Positions 8,841-17,980 of a DNA stretch of 64,000 nucleotides are shown here, in pieces. Source of the stretch: DVED01 sp963838375 (GTDB lineage: Bacteria > Cyanobacteriota > Cyanobacteriia > Cyanobacteriales > Geitlerinemataceae); assembly GCA_963838375.1 (NCBI GenBank), contig CAWIQY010000015.1:620001-684000 (forward strand). Reading direction: 5' to 3'. Below the pieces are notes generated by a model. The model did no database searches, was not told where the DNA came from, and saw nothing but the letters and a program-made list of their open reading frames with translations. The position numbers and the translations under genes were made by a program. The number at the start of each line of letters is the position of its first letter. The stretch's first letter is position 1.

Positions 8841-10029
8841 ATGCTGAGTAGGGAGCAAATGATCGATCGATCGAACCATCGGGGAAATGAAAGTGAAAAT
8901 TCCGTAGATTGGCTGCAACAACGGGCTTGGGTGGAAATCGATCGATCGGCTTTAGCGGACAAATATCCGCCAACTCAAAACATTACTATCCCCGAAAACA
9001 GCATTGATGGCGGTGGTGAAAGCCGATGCCTACGGACACGGAGCCATCACCGTCTCGCAAACCGTCTTAGAAGCGGGGGCAAATTGGCTGGGAGTCGCCA
9101 CCCTTCCCGAAGGAATCGAACTACGACAAGCGGGCATTAGCGCCCCCATTTTGATTTTGGGAGCCACCTATACACCCGAACAAATCCGCGCTTTGATTCG
9201 CTGGCAATTGCAACCCACTATCTGTACCCCGAAACAAGCTTTGGTGTTTGCGGAAGTGCTAGCAGAATCTGGCGAGTCTCTTCCCGTTCACCTGAAAATC
9301 GATACGGGGATGTCGCGGTTGGGAACACCCTGGCAAGAGGCGATCGAATTTGTGCGGATGGTGGCGGGTTTAGGTCAGATGAACATTGCCAGTGTGTATT
9401 CTCACTTTGCCACTGCCGACGATCGAGATCACACCGTCATGCAACAGCAACACGATCGTTTTCAACAGGTATTATCCCAAATCCAATCAGCAGGAATTCC
9501 TATCCCCCGACGGCACATCGCCAACTCAGCCGCAACCCTCACCGATTCCCAGCTTCACTACGACATGGTGCGTGTGGGGTTGGCTGTCTACGGACTCTAT
9601 CCGGCAGAACACTTGCAAGGGGCGATCGATCTTCGTCCGGTGTTACAAGTCAAAGCGCGAGTCACTCAAGTCAAAACCATTCCGGCAGGTATGGGTGTCA
9701 GTTACGGTTACAAATTTGTTGCCCGCCAACCGACTCGCATTGCCGTTGTGGGTATCGGTTATGCTGATGGAGTTCCCCGCAATCTTTCTACCCAATTAAA
9801 GGTGATTTTGCGCAATCGACTCGTACCCCAAATCGGGGCAATTACCATGGATCAACTGATGCTTGATGTCAGCGCTATCCCGGATCTAGAAGTGGGGGAA
9901 GTGGTGACGTTGCTGGGAAAACAGGGAACCCAAACCATCTCAGCCGACGATTGGGCGGCAACTTTAGGGACGATTTCTTGGGAAATTCTGTGCGGGTTCA
10001 AACACCGTTTGCCCCGTATCGTTCAGTAG
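8841..10029 (+). CDS. alr: Alanine racemase (frameshifted near the N-terminus)
   Basis: PLP enzyme interconverting L- and D-alanine for peptidoglycan. AGGAGG sits 8 bp before the ATG at 8841. The N-terminus MLSREQ and AWVEIDRSALA are in one frame. From about 8961 the homologous sequence continues in the next frame (NIRQLKTLLSPKTALMAVVKADAYGHG) and runs to 10029. One A too many in the AAA at 8961-8963 explains the shift. The PLP lysine is in VVKADAYGHG and the catalytic tyrosine in GMGVSYGYKF. RVGLAVYGLYP and the C-terminal beta domain are intact, giving about 395 residues once corrected. As written, only an N-terminally truncated product from 9004 would be possible, lacking the first beta strand. 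I regard this as a probable sequence error because the gene is normally essential. Confidence 0.9.
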
Positions 10030-10127
10030 TGTGGGGTATTTTCTCGCAACGGCTTCGTTCCGACAGATGGCTTTTCCGGGTGATGGGTGAAATCCTCTGT
10101 AAATTCACCAACAGTTATGATGGAATT

Positions 10128-10177
10128 CACCGTCGCGGACTTGTGACATTCTTCGCCCATGTAGGTGGGTTTCGATC
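10128..10177. repeat. Interspersed repeat with CCCACG..GGTGGGTTTCGATC core, copy A
   Basis: CACCGTCGCGGACTTGTGACATTC followed by CCCATGTAGGTGGGTTTCGATCG. It matches the reverse complement of 57095-57175 and, in its right half, 31861-31908. It ends about 20 bp before the FHA protein start. Confidence 0.7.
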
Positions 10178-10198
10178 GCCATATTTTCTGGGAATTCT

Positions 10199-10756
10199 AT
10201 GCATTGGACACTGACTCTGACTTGGACGGAAATCGATCGAATTCAAACTGAGACGATCGATAGCCTCAAACATAGCGACACTGCTAATGCTTTTCGCCTA
10301 GGTCGCGATCCTTCTCAATGCGATTTAGTCTTGGTCGATAATACAGTATCTCGGCTTCATGTGGAAGTCTTTTTTAAGCCCGATTGGCAGCGATTTTATT
10401 TAAAAAACTTACAACCGAAGAATCCTCCCAAAATTGATGGCGGGGTGTTAATTTCTGGGGAAGTGGCGTTAAATTCTGGAAGTACGATCGAACTCGGACA
10501 ACTTCAGCTAACGATCGTAGATATTTCCGATTTGAAACCTTACAGTCCTCCCGTTGCAGAAATCGTCTCAAAAATTCCTAAATATTCTCCTCCTGAAGCT
10601 TTACGATCGCCCATCTTGTTTGCTCGTCCAAATTATGGCTTAGAATGTCCTCATTGTCATCATTTTTCACCTCTAGATATGCGAAATTCGGCGTGTACGC
10701 ATTGCGGTCATTTTCTGGCTGATGCGGAAAGTATTCTCATTCCGCCTTCCGGGTAA
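10199..10756 (+). CDS. FHA domain protein with C-terminal zinc ribbon
   Basis: 185 residues. The N-terminal half is a forkhead-associated domain (phosphothreonine-peptide binding): FRLGRDPSQCDLVLVDNTVSRLHVEV carries the conserved GR, S-RLH motif (about 35-60), followed by LNSGSTIELGQLQLTI. The C-terminal part contains CPHCHHF and CTHCGHF, two CxxC pairs forming a zinc ribbon (about 150-175). FHA modules read Ser/Thr kinase signals, and the zinc ribbon suggests a scaffold or nucleic-acid contact. A second FHA protein, fused to a flavoprotein, lies 1 kb downstream on the same strand beyond one opposing gene. No signal peptide, so probably cytosolic. The partner kinase is not in this window. Confidence 0.85.
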   Translation: MHWTLTLTWTEIDRIQTETIDSLKHSDTANAFRLGRDPSQCDLVLVDNTVSRLHVEVFFKPDWQRFYLKNLQPKNPPKIDGGVLISGEVALNSGSTIELGQLQLTIVDISDLKPYSPPVAEIVSKIPKYSPPEALRSPILFARPNYGLECPHCHHFSPLDMRNSACTHCGHFLADAESILIPPSG

Positions 10757-10761
10757 TTGGG

Positions 10762-11415
10762 TTATATGGCTTCGGTTTCCATGGCGCAGGAACCTCCCGA
10801 TCTTGTATTGACAATGACTTGATAACCTCGAGGTTCTAAAACTTCGCTGAGTAAATGTTCTACTGTTTTTTGAACTCGATCGCTGGCGGCTTTAATCAAC
10901 CAATCTTGACAGGCGGCTTCTTCAACTTTTTGGAGTGCCTGACGTTGCGCTTGGGTTTGCAAATCGACAATATCGGGACCCCATCCCAATAAGCCTCGAT
11001 CGTAAGAATACACGCTAGAATGTTCTAAGTCTAGCTTGCTGTCGAGGATTTTGAGAGGAGGTAAATTGACTGTAATCGTCTCATTTTCAACCTGCACGCT
11101 ATCGGCTGTAAATTCGCCCAAATCGACTCCTACTCGTACGTTTCCGTGGGCGATATAGAGTAACTTACTCTCGAGAATTCGCCCCTTTTCGCTCACGGGG
11201 ACAACGGTTTCCATTTCAAAGGTTGCCGTTGTTAACTCGCTGACTTCCCGGACTTGACGGACGATTAAGGAACTGGGGTTTTGCAACTCTCCTGAAGCCG
11301 GATTCGATCGTGCCACTCGATATCCTAAAATTAAGATGATGACGAGTAGCAGGACAATCAGTCCGGATAAAACTTTGGTGAGTAATTTAGAATTGGCAAT
11401 TGAGTTAGTTATCAT
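10762..11415 (-). CDS. DUF4230 domain-containing membrane-anchored protein
   Basis: 217 residues. One N-terminal transmembrane helix (about 13-33, VLSGLIVLLLVIILILGY) is followed by an extracytoplasmic DUF4230 domain: QVREVSELTTATFEMETVVPV, LLYIAHGNVRVGVDLGEF, ITVNLPPLKILDSKLD. The family is widespread, found next to envelope genes, and of unknown function. The fold is thought to be related to SPFH/prohibitin-like or lipid-associated beta domains, which I cannot confirm here. The gene converges with the FHA/zinc-ribbon gene (stop codons 6 bp apart) and diverges from the FHA-flavoprotein gene across a 315-bp gap. No obvious Shine-Dalgarno sequence. Confidence 0.85.
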   Translation of the reverse strand: MITNSIANSKLLTKVLSGLIVLLLVIILILGYRVARSNPASGELQNPSSLIVRQVREVSELTTATFEMETVVPVSEKGRILESKLLYIAHGNVRVGVDLGEFTADSVQVENETITVNLPPLKILDSKLDLEHSSVYSYDRGLLGWGPDIVDLQTQAQRQALQKVEEAACQDWLIKAASDRVQKTVEHLLSEVLEPRGYQVIVNTRSGGSCAMETEAI

Positions 11416-11730
11416 TTTTTTATCCCTACAAAATTATTTAAGTTTGCGTATAACTCTTTGCCGCTGCTGTCTCGATCCCCGTGTCCAGTCCCGTCAGCCA
11501 TACCTTCAGTCGATCGATTTTTTTTCTATGGAACTCTATTTTTCCGGGTGGGGCGATCGTTGTCCTGAAAACCATAATCAATGGACGATCGAGCGATCGC
11601 GCCGATCGAAGATTGACCCAATATCTCGACCTTAATATGATACAACACTCTCACGGGAGTTGCAGGCAAATCGGTCGCTTCTGCAAACATCCCAAATCCC
11701 AGAAAGCCGCTGTCGAAGGATAAATGACCG
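11416..11730. other. Divergent intergenic region
   Basis: 315 bp between the DUF4230 gene (minus) and the FHA-flavoprotein gene (plus). It must hold both promoters. I see several CGATCG words but no convincing -35/-10 pair, operator or small gene. Confidence 0.5.
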
Positions 11731-13696
11731 ATGACCCAGAAACGGAAAATTCGATTGAGTTGGGAAGATCCCGTCACCGGACAGCAACGAGAATCGCTTC
11801 TTTCGGCGCCGATCGCATTAGGTCGGTTGTTTGGCGCCATGCCGGATAACCTCGATGGTCGTCACGTTTCTCGAGTGGTTTTCGACAACGACGATCGGGT
11901 TTCTCGCTACCATGCTTTAATTGATTTTCAGCAAAATCATTGGATAATTATCGATCGAAATAGCGGCAACGGAACTTTTGTAAATGGTGTACGCCGGAAT
12001 GATTGGGTATTAGCTTCGGGGGATGTTTTACAAATTGGCGATCGCGTCATGACGATAACCTTTTCGCTGGAATCTTCGCCGAATTCAGCCATTCCCTTCG
12101 ATCCGAAAACTGGACTTCTAGATCCGCACGCCGTTCTCACACCAAACCCTTATAGTTTCCCCCCATCAGAATTTCGTCAAGCTGAATTTATTTCTGAGGA
12201 ATTTCTCCAAAACAGTGGAATATTTAACCCCCAAACCGATCGATTCGACTACGCGGCGATCGGTGCAGGATTAGGCAGTTATATCTGGGTCGATTTTCTG
12301 CGAATTTTTGGGGTTCGATCGTCACAAATTGTCGCTTTGGGAACTCAACCCCAACCCTACGCCAAATACAAACAATTATGTCTCAATTCCCAAATTCCTC
12401 TCTACGAACGATTGCGTTCTAACTCCGATTCTTGTCCCGATAATATTTGGGGTTGGCCCGGTTATGCACTTCGAGAAGCATGGCACGATTTGGGTCGAGG
12501 AAAATTAGGAAATGCGCTGAAATATTTGTGGCAAGTGTTTGCCGAACCCACTTTTGCCGAAACTTATACCCCTCGCGCTAGCAATATTTTTGCTTCAATC
12601 GATCGCGAAGCTGCCAGAATTGGCTGGGATCGAATGTATCGCTACGGTAGCGTTCGCGCCATCCGCAAAACCCAAGAAGGTGGATATGCGATCGCCTATT
12701 CTCGTGGCAAAGGCAACTACGGATATATTGTTGCCAAACACATTCACCTCGCCACCGGATACCCCGCCATTCGCTTTCTTCCCCACCTACAAACCTATCG
12801 GGAACAAACTCGAGATTTAACCTTAGTTGTCAATGCTTACGAACCCCACGACTATATCTACCAAAACTTAGGAATGCAGGGAGGAACGGTACTGATTCAA
12901 GGACGAGGAATTGTGGCATCGCGGATTATTCAGCGATTGTCCGAAGTGCGGCAACAAACCGGAAAACCCATCAAAATTGTACATTTGATGCGATCGAAGC
13001 TTCCGGGAGGACGCCAATTCGGTCGATCGCGCCGCGCCGTTAAACACCATTGGGAATTTCAACCCTTTAACTGGCCCAAAGCTTGCTGGGGGGGCGATTT
13101 GCGGGAAATCCTGGAACGCGCCGACCCCCAAACTCGGCTGAATTTGTTAAAATCCTGGGGAGGGACGACCACCGCCGATCGTCGCGATTGGCAGCAGTTG
13201 ACCGAATTTGGATTGCATCAAGGATGGTACGAAATCCAGTTTGGCACCGTGCAGAAAGTGGAACGAGTCGGGTCAAAAACTCCAGGTTATCTACACGGTT
13301 CCCGGTCAAAGTAGACAGACGATTCAAGAAGCTGATTTTATCATCGATGCTACGGGTTTGGATGCCGAAGTTAAAGCCTCTCCGTTACTGGAAGATTTGG
13401 TAACCCGCTATCAGCTTCCTTTGCTAGAAAATGGACGATTGGCAGTTACAAACGATTTTGAAATGGTGGAAATGCGATCGATCGTTTCCGGCGAATCTCC
13501 CGGTCGAATGTACGCCGCCGGAACCATTACCCTCGGCGGACCCTATGCTGCGGTTGATAGCTTCCTGGGGTTGCAATACGCCGCTTTGCGATCGATCGAT
13601 TCCCTCACCGCCGCTAAATCGATCGGACTTCGCTATCTTAACGGTTTTTCTTCACTTCAGCAATGGTGGAATTGGGCAATCGGTCGATCGCCGTAA
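11731..13696 (+). CDS. FHA domain fused to an FAD/NAD(P)-binding oxidoreductase (frameshifted)
   Basis: The N-terminal FHA domain (about 1-115) has the motif words IALGRLFGAMPDNLDGRHVSR, RVSRYHALIDF and NSGNGTFVNG. After a Pro-rich linker comes a Rossmann nucleotide-binding motif AIGAGLGSYIWVDF (about 175-190), a large central domain with IWGWPGYALREAW, and a second dinucleotide site GGTVLIQGRGIVASRII. The frame stops at 13314 with unrelated residues. One frame over, the protein continues (QKLQVIYTVPGQS, ADFIIDATGLDAEV, GRMYAAGTITLGGPYAAVDS) to 13696. One extra G in GGG at 13270-13272 explains it. The corrected protein is about 655 residues. The architecture implies a redox enzyme directed by phosphothreonine recognition. 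Substrate unknown; a lysine/ornithine-hydroxylase-like flavoprotein is one possibility. Confidence 0.82.
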
Positions 13697-13697
13697 T

Positions 13698-13736
13698 AGT
13701 TGATAGTTGATAGTTGATAGTTGATAGTTGATAGTT
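13698..13736. repeat. STRR heptamer array (TTGATAG)n
   Basis: About five tandem copies of the heptamer AGTTGAT starting 2 bp after the FHA-flavoprotein stop, with a further partial copy at 13829-13842. The heptamer differs from those at 2 and 6 kb. Confidence 0.9.
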
Positions 13737-13752
13737 TAAAACTTATGAACAG

Positions 13753-13797
13753 CATCTATACGTAGGGTGTGTTAGCGAGCGCGTAACGCACCGCAAC
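13753..13797. repeat. GTGTGTTAGCG...CGTAACGCACC palindromic repeat
   Basis: TAGGGTGTGTTAGCGAGCG followed by CGTAACGCACCGC forms an imperfect palindrome of the kind dispersed widely in cyanobacterial genomes (REP-like). Only one copy is seen in this window. Confidence 0.6.
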
Positions 13798-13857
13798 CAC
13801 CATGAGTAATCTCAATGCATAAGTCCTATAGTTGATAGTTTATGGCATAAAAATCAT

Positions 13858-13881
13858 TTATTACTTATCACTTATTACTTA
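13858..13881 (+). repeat. Short STRR array (TTATTAC-like) before a start codon
   Basis: TTATTACTTATCACTTATTACTT, about three heptamers, ending 6 bp before the ATG at 13887. This is the third gene in the window with this heptamer in its ribosome-binding region. Confidence 0.8.
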
Positions 13882-13886
13882 AAAAC

Positions 13887-14318
13887 ATGACCCCAACCTT
13901 AATCGGTCGCTGGCAGACGCGAATTTTACTACTCACACTGGTCGGATTTCCCATTACCTTACCCTTTACAGTTGGGATTGTCGGTCCCGGTGCGAGTCCA
14001 GTTTTTTCTTTGATTTTGTTGTACGTTATCTTATTCGGATTGTTGTGGGATGTGATGTACGACTTCTGGCAACAGTTTCGTTGGGATCGCGATTGGCCCG
14101 GCGCCTTGCAATTGTTGTCGGGAATTGGGGAAGCGGTATTTCTCGGAGTGATTCTCAAATCAATTCCCGTACCCGGATTAGTTCCCGAAGACATTTCGTT
14201 AAAATGGTTTGTCATTCACTATAGTTGTGTTTGGCTAGGGGTTTATCTCGCTTCACAAAGTTTGACTCGAATTGTGTTTCCGCGCTGGCGATTTCGGGGT
14301 GGAAAGTGGTTGGGATAA
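13887..14318 (+). CDS. Conserved hypothetical integral membrane protein
   Basis: 143 residues, mostly hydrophobic, with about four membrane segments: roughly 11-30, 38-58 (FSLILLYVILFGLLWDVMYDF), 74-95 (LLSGIGEAVFLGVILKSIPV) and 105-128. A short basic tail (PRWRFRGGKW) is likely cytoplasmic. No family motif that I recognise and no signal peptide cleavage site. The start is preceded by a short heptamer array instead of a Shine-Dalgarno sequence. The next gene is convergent, so it is probably monocistronic. Function unknown. Confidence 0.75.
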   Translation: MTPTLIGRWQTRILLLTLVGFPITLPFTVGIVGPGASPVFSLILLYVILFGLLWDVMYDFWQQFRWDRDWPGALQLLSGIGEAVFLGVILKSIPVPGLVPEDISLKWFVIHYSCVWLGVYLASQSLTRIVFPRWRFRGGKWLG

Positions 14319-14378
14319 GGAATAGTTAGTTGTTGATTGTATCGATTTTCCCGATCGACGATCGACACTTGCAGATAA

Positions 14379-15641
14379 TTACCGATCGTCTCCTATCAAC
14401 TCTGTTGCCGATTTACTAAACCATCTAAAATACAAAGACACCCAAAATTCTTTCACCGGAAAAGCGATTAATGTCAGCGGATTAATCGTGACGATGATAT
14501 TCCGCACATCGCTTTGAGCCAATTTAATAATTTTTTGAGCCACTCGATCGGCGGACATAACTCCGATGGGATTGAGATTACTTTTAAAAGGTCCTAAAAT
14601 TAACTTCCGCACGATACAAGGCGCATCCAAACGGCGCAGCGTCACCAAGTCGCCCAAAGTCCGTTTGCTCAGTTCGTACAAGGGACTAAATGCGGGAGAA
14701 ACCTCGGCTTCTGAAGTATTTATCCAAACTTCTTTGCACACCATATCTCGATTAGTCCGAACCGTTTTTAGGAACGATTCCATCAATCGCCAACTGGAAA
14801 AAGCATTGATTTCATAGGATTTGCCGATCGCCTCTGCCGATCGTTCTCCGTTGACGTTAATCCCGTGATTGAGAATCAGAATATCAACTTTTTCTAACAG
14901 TTCGGCTAAATCGTCTTCTTTCCCCGTTTGCCAAGTGATGGTTTTTAGGGGTAGTATTTCCCCATCGGGAGAAATGGTTATCGTTTCCGTTCCCGTTGTC
15001 AGGGCGATCGGTTTTGCCCCAGCGCGGTATAAATGGAGAAGGAGCGATCGTCCCAAAGTCCCCGATGCCCCCGTTACCGCGACCGTTTTTCCTTTCAGCG
15101 ACAGTGCTGTTCCCATGAGTCCATCCACCAAGGTTAACGCCCCGCAAAAATAAGCATTTTGGTTGTCGAAGTGATGCCGCCAATGATAGGGACGATTGAC
15201 GAACCAGCGGGTTGGTGGCGCTTCAAAAGCACCGGGGAGGTGCGTAATATCGGTCAGTTCGTGCGCCCATTCAAACCCCCAACCTCTGACAAGCGCCCCA
15301 AAAATAAACGTACAGGTGTATAGCGTCCCCAGCAAGGCACTCCAATGCCAAGCCGGAGCCCACACCAGCGCCACGCCCCACAACACCAAGCTCATCGCCA
15401 GCATTACCAGGGATTCTGGCAAATCGTGCCGCCACTGCGCCTGCTGATAAATCTCTTGACTCAAGGGGGTTAAATCTTTGCGAAACACGCGATGATGCCA
15501 TCCATGCAGGCGATACAACGCGGGAATGCGATGGCAAAGGAGGTGATACACATCTCGGACGATTTCCACCCACAAAATAGAACCCAATCCCCAAGCTGTA
15601 ACGGCAAACCAATTGAACATATTCAAATTTGAAACATTCAT
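14379..15641 (-). CDS. Bifunctional sterol desaturase-like / short-chain dehydrogenase protein
   Basis: About 420 residues from the ATG at 15641; the frame extends to 15692, but that part is not family-like. The N-terminal half (about 1-190) is a fatty acid hydroxylase/sterol desaturase-type membrane domain with di-iron His clusters: HLLCH, HGWHHRVFRKD, and a third cluster PYHWRHHFD with WAHELTD before it. The C-terminal half (about 190-420) is a Rossmann SDR starting KGKTVAVTGASGTLGRSLL, with ILILNHGINV and a Tyr/Lys pair in PLYELSKRTL (YxxxK). This fusion is known from cyanobacteria. The chemistry (hydroxylation or desaturation coupled to oxidation/reduction of a lipid) is inferred. The gene is divergent from the papain-like gene at 15723. 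Confidence 0.87.
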   Translation of the reverse strand: MNVSNLNMFNWFAVTAWGLGSILWVEIVRDVYHLLCHRIPALYRLHGWHHRVFRKDLTPLSQEIYQQAQWRHDLPESLVMLAMSLVLWGVALVWAPAWHWSALLGTLYTCTFIFGALVRGWGFEWAHELTDITHLPGAFEAPPTRWFVNRPYHWRHHFDNQNAYFCGALTLVDGLMGTALSLKGKTVAVTGASGTLGRSLLLHLYRAGAKPIALTTGTETITISPDGEILPLKTITWQTGKEDDLAELLEKVDILILNHGINVNGERSAEAIGKSYEINAFSSWRLMESFLKTVRTNRDMVCKEVWINTSEAEVSPAFSPLYELSKRTLGDLVTLRRLDAPCIVRKLILGPFKSNLNPIGVMSADRVAQKIIKLAQSDVRNIIVTINPLTLIAFPVKEFWVSLYFRWFSKSATELIGDDR

Positions 15642-15722
15642 GAAAATTAACACAACTTCAAAGTGTAAGCCAGTCTTGGCTAGAATAAGCAAGTTCCATC
15701 GAAGATCGAAAGGATTCAGACA

Positions 15723-16337
15723 TTGAGAGAAAATAGTTCCTTAGAACAATACGAACGATATCGCCCCCAGATTAAAAGCGGAGATGTCATTGCCTTCTCG
15801 GGGAATGAGGGGTTCTCCAAGCTGATTAAGTGGGCAAGTGGATCGATGTTCTCTCATGTTGGCATCGTTCTGAATACGAATTTGTCGGGGGAATTGGGTG
15901 GCAGCGTTTTGATTGTCGAGTCTACGGTGGAAACCCGCGTGCGAGATGCCACCAACTCGGAGGTGATCAAAGGCGTGCAACTACATTGGCTATCTAAGCG
16001 CATCCTCATGTACGATGGGGCGGTTTGGTGGGTTCCCCTGAAAAAGCCTTTGCCTCCAGAAGGATTGGAAAAGATGCAAAGTTGGTTGAGACAAACGAAC
16101 AACCAAAGAGTGCCTTACGATTACGTGCAAGTGATGGGGGCTGGGTTGGATATGTTCGAGCGTTTGGGAATTATGAATCAAGTCTCTCTTTCTACCCTAT
16201 TTTGTTCGGAGTTAGTCACAAAAGCACTACAGGTTTCAGGAGCGATCGATTTAGCTTTGAATCCCTCAGAGCAAACCCCAAATGATGTGGTTAATTTTCC
16301 CTGTTTCGATGCTGGTTTGCCGTTGAAATATGCTTAG
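15723..16337 (+). CDS. Permuted papain-like (YiiX/NlpC-P60-like) hydrolase
   Basis: 204 residues from a TTG start with AAAGGA 9 bp upstream; no ATG lies nearer. Circularly permuted papain fold: IKSGDVIAFSGNEGFSKLIKW, then the catalytic His in SHVGIVL (about 45) and the catalytic Cys in LFCSELVTKAL (about 162), with Tyr/Pro in VPYDY. Related proteins hydrolyse amide or lipid ester bonds. Bacterial YiiX-type proteins are poorly characterised. No signal peptide is visible, so it is probably cytosolic. It diverges from the desaturase-SDR gene with about 80 bp between. Substrate unknown. Confidence 0.8.
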   Translation: MRENSSLEQYERYRPQIKSGDVIAFSGNEGFSKLIKWASGSMFSHVGIVLNTNLSGELGGSVLIVESTVETRVRDATNSEVIKGVQLHWLSKRILMYDGAVWWVPLKKPLPPEGLEKMQSWLRQTNNQRVPYDYVQVMGAGLDMFERLGIMNQVSLSTLFCSELVTKALQVSGAIDLALNPSEQTPNDVVNFPCFDAGLPLKYA

Positions 16338-16650
16338 GGATATCGCGATCGATCCGCAAACTGGATTCTGCATCGATCGTCCGAGCTATCTTCACAATTT
16401 CTTCCTATCTCCCCAGATAAAATAAGCCACCATAGAAATAGTAAATGGTTTACGCTGGCTATAGCGGGTCAGTCTACATCGGTTGCGAATTCTCATGCTC
16501 ACAGGATACCCGCACGATCGATGATTTTAAACCTCTAGATTTTCACGGCTTGTTCGCCAGCACTAGATCGGAGTACTTCTAGCACTCTTAAGAGATGTTA
16601 AAAAATATCATACAAAAAGAACAAAATATCGAAAAATTCAAAACTAAAAG
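16338..16650. other. Intergenic stretch without a recognised gene
   Basis: 313 bp, AT-rich toward its right end (16600-16650). No open frame of protein character, no repeat of the families seen elsewhere, and no clear terminator after the papain-like gene. Confidence 0.5.
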
Positions 16651-16812
16651 ATGAAAACAGTCGATATTCATGAAGGACTTGAAAGCACGTTGATAATTTT
16701 GCAAAATCAACTCATCGATCGGGTCATTCTTCGATATCCGCGATCGAAAATTATGGAAATTTACCTCAAGTGACGTGCTATTCCAGTCAACTCAACCAAG
16801 TATTTATGAATA
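16651..16812 (+). pseudogene. Relic of a sensor histidine kinase
   Basis: The reading frame from 16651 gives TVDIHEGLESTLIILQNQL. After a disrupted stretch a second frame gives ENYGNLPQVTCYSSQLNQVF (about 16744-16808). Both are typical of the boundary between the dimerisation helix region and the HATPase domain of cyanobacterial histidine kinases, where the DIHEG...LQ and YGNLP.V.CY..QLNQVF blocks are about 25 residues apart. The catalytic N and G boxes are absent and the relic stops exactly where the aminotransferase begins. An internal fragment of a kinase gene has therefore been left here by deletion or insertion. It supplies the whole upstream region of the aminotransferase. Confidence 0.75.
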
Positions 16813-16813
16813 T

Positions 16814-17980
16814 ATGGAACCCTTTATCTCTCGAATGCAGACGGTACAGTCACCCATTATTCCCCTGGTTGGGGAACTGATTCGCCAAAATCCGGGAACC
16901 ATTTCCCTCGGACAAGGTGTGGTGTATTACAGTCCGCCGCCACAAGCGATCGACGCTTTATCCACCTTTCTCGTCAATCCTGGCAATCATCTCTACAAAT
17001 CCGTACAGGGGATTCCTTTGTTGTTAGAGGAAATTGCGACTAAACTCAAAACAGATAACAATATCGCCATCGACGATCGATCGAGTATTGTTGTCACAGC
17101 AGGGAGCAATATGGCGTTTATGAATGCCGTATTGGCGATTACCCAACCTGGAGATGAAATCATCCTGCAATCACCCTACTATTTCAATCACGAAATGGCA
17201 GTGACGATCGCTGGATGCCATCCCGTTATTGTGAAAACCGACGATCGCTATCAACTCGATTTAGACGCAATTTCTCAAGCCATTACCCCCAAAACTCGAG
17301 CAATTGTCACCATTTCTCCCAACAATCCCACAGGCGCAGTCTATTCAAAAACAGCCTTGCGGGAAGTCAATCAACTTTGCGAAAATCGCGGTATCTATCA
17401 CATCAGCGACGAAGCCTACGAATATTTTACCTACAATGGCGTATCGCACGTTTCACCCGCCTCATTTCCCAATAGTCATCCCCACACCATTTCCCTATTC
17501 AGCCTTTCCAAAGCGTATGGATTTGCCAGTTGGCGCATCGGATATATGGTACTTCCCCAACATCTTCTCGATGCGGTGAAAAAAATTCAGGATACGATTT
17601 TAATTTGTCCCCCGGTAGTGTCTCAGTATGCAGCGTTGGGAGCATTGCAGGCAGGAAAAGCGTATTGTCAAGGGTATCTGAGGGAAATTGCCGCTGTGAG
17701 ATCGATCGTCCTCGATGCACTGAAACCTCTTACCGGACTGTGCGAAATCGGTCCTGCTGACGGCGCTTTTTACGTCTTCCTGAAGGTGAACACCGAGTTA
17801 GACTCCTTCACCGTTGTCGAACGGTTGATCCGGGAATATCAAGTTGCCGTCATTCCCGGAAACACCTTCGGCATGACTGGGGGATGCTATCTGCGCGTTG
17901 CCTACGGCGCATTGCAACCAGATACAGCCACCGAAGGGATCGATCGTCTCGTACGGGGTTTGCCGCAAATTTTGACTTAA
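16814..17980 (+). CDS. Class I/II pyridoxal phosphate-dependent aminotransferase
   Basis: 388 residues from the ATG at 16814 (MEPFISRMQTVQSP). The frame is open from 16775, but those residues read through the histidine-kinase relic. Fold-type I aminotransferase: ISLGQGVVYYSPP, the cofactor contact TAGSNMAF, SPNNPTGAVY, SDEAYEYF, and the Schiff-base lysine in SLSKAYGFASWRIGY (Lys about 235). The C-terminal substrate Arg is in YLRVAYGAL. The best guess is an aspartate/aromatic-type or methionine-type aminotransferase (AspC/MalY-like); substrate cannot be fixed. Its stop overlaps the convergent small membrane gene by four bases. Confidence 0.9.
   Translation: MEPFISRMQTVQSPIIPLVGELIRQNPGTISLGQGVVYYSPPPQAIDALSTFLVNPGNHLYKSVQGIPLLLEEIATKLKTDNNIAIDDRSSIVVTAGSNMAFMNAVLAITQPGDEIILQSPYYFNHEMAVTIAGCHPVIVKTDDRYQLDLDAISQAITPKTRAIVTISPNNPTGAVYSKTALREVNQLCENRGIYHISDEAYEYFTYNGVSHVSPASFPNSHPHTISLFSLSKAYGFASWRIGYMVLPQHLLDAVKKIQDTILICPPVVSQYAALGALQAGKAYCQGYLREIAAVRSIVLDALKPLTGLCEIGPADGAFYVFLKVNTELDSFTVVERLIREYQVAVIPGNTFGMTGGCYLRVAYGALQPDTATEGIDRLVRGLPQILT

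Noticed and set aside
15642..15692. Longer start for the desaturase-SDR gene
   Set aside because: Upstream residues (LILAKTGLHFEV) are not family-like; the ATG at 15641 gives the usual N-terminus.
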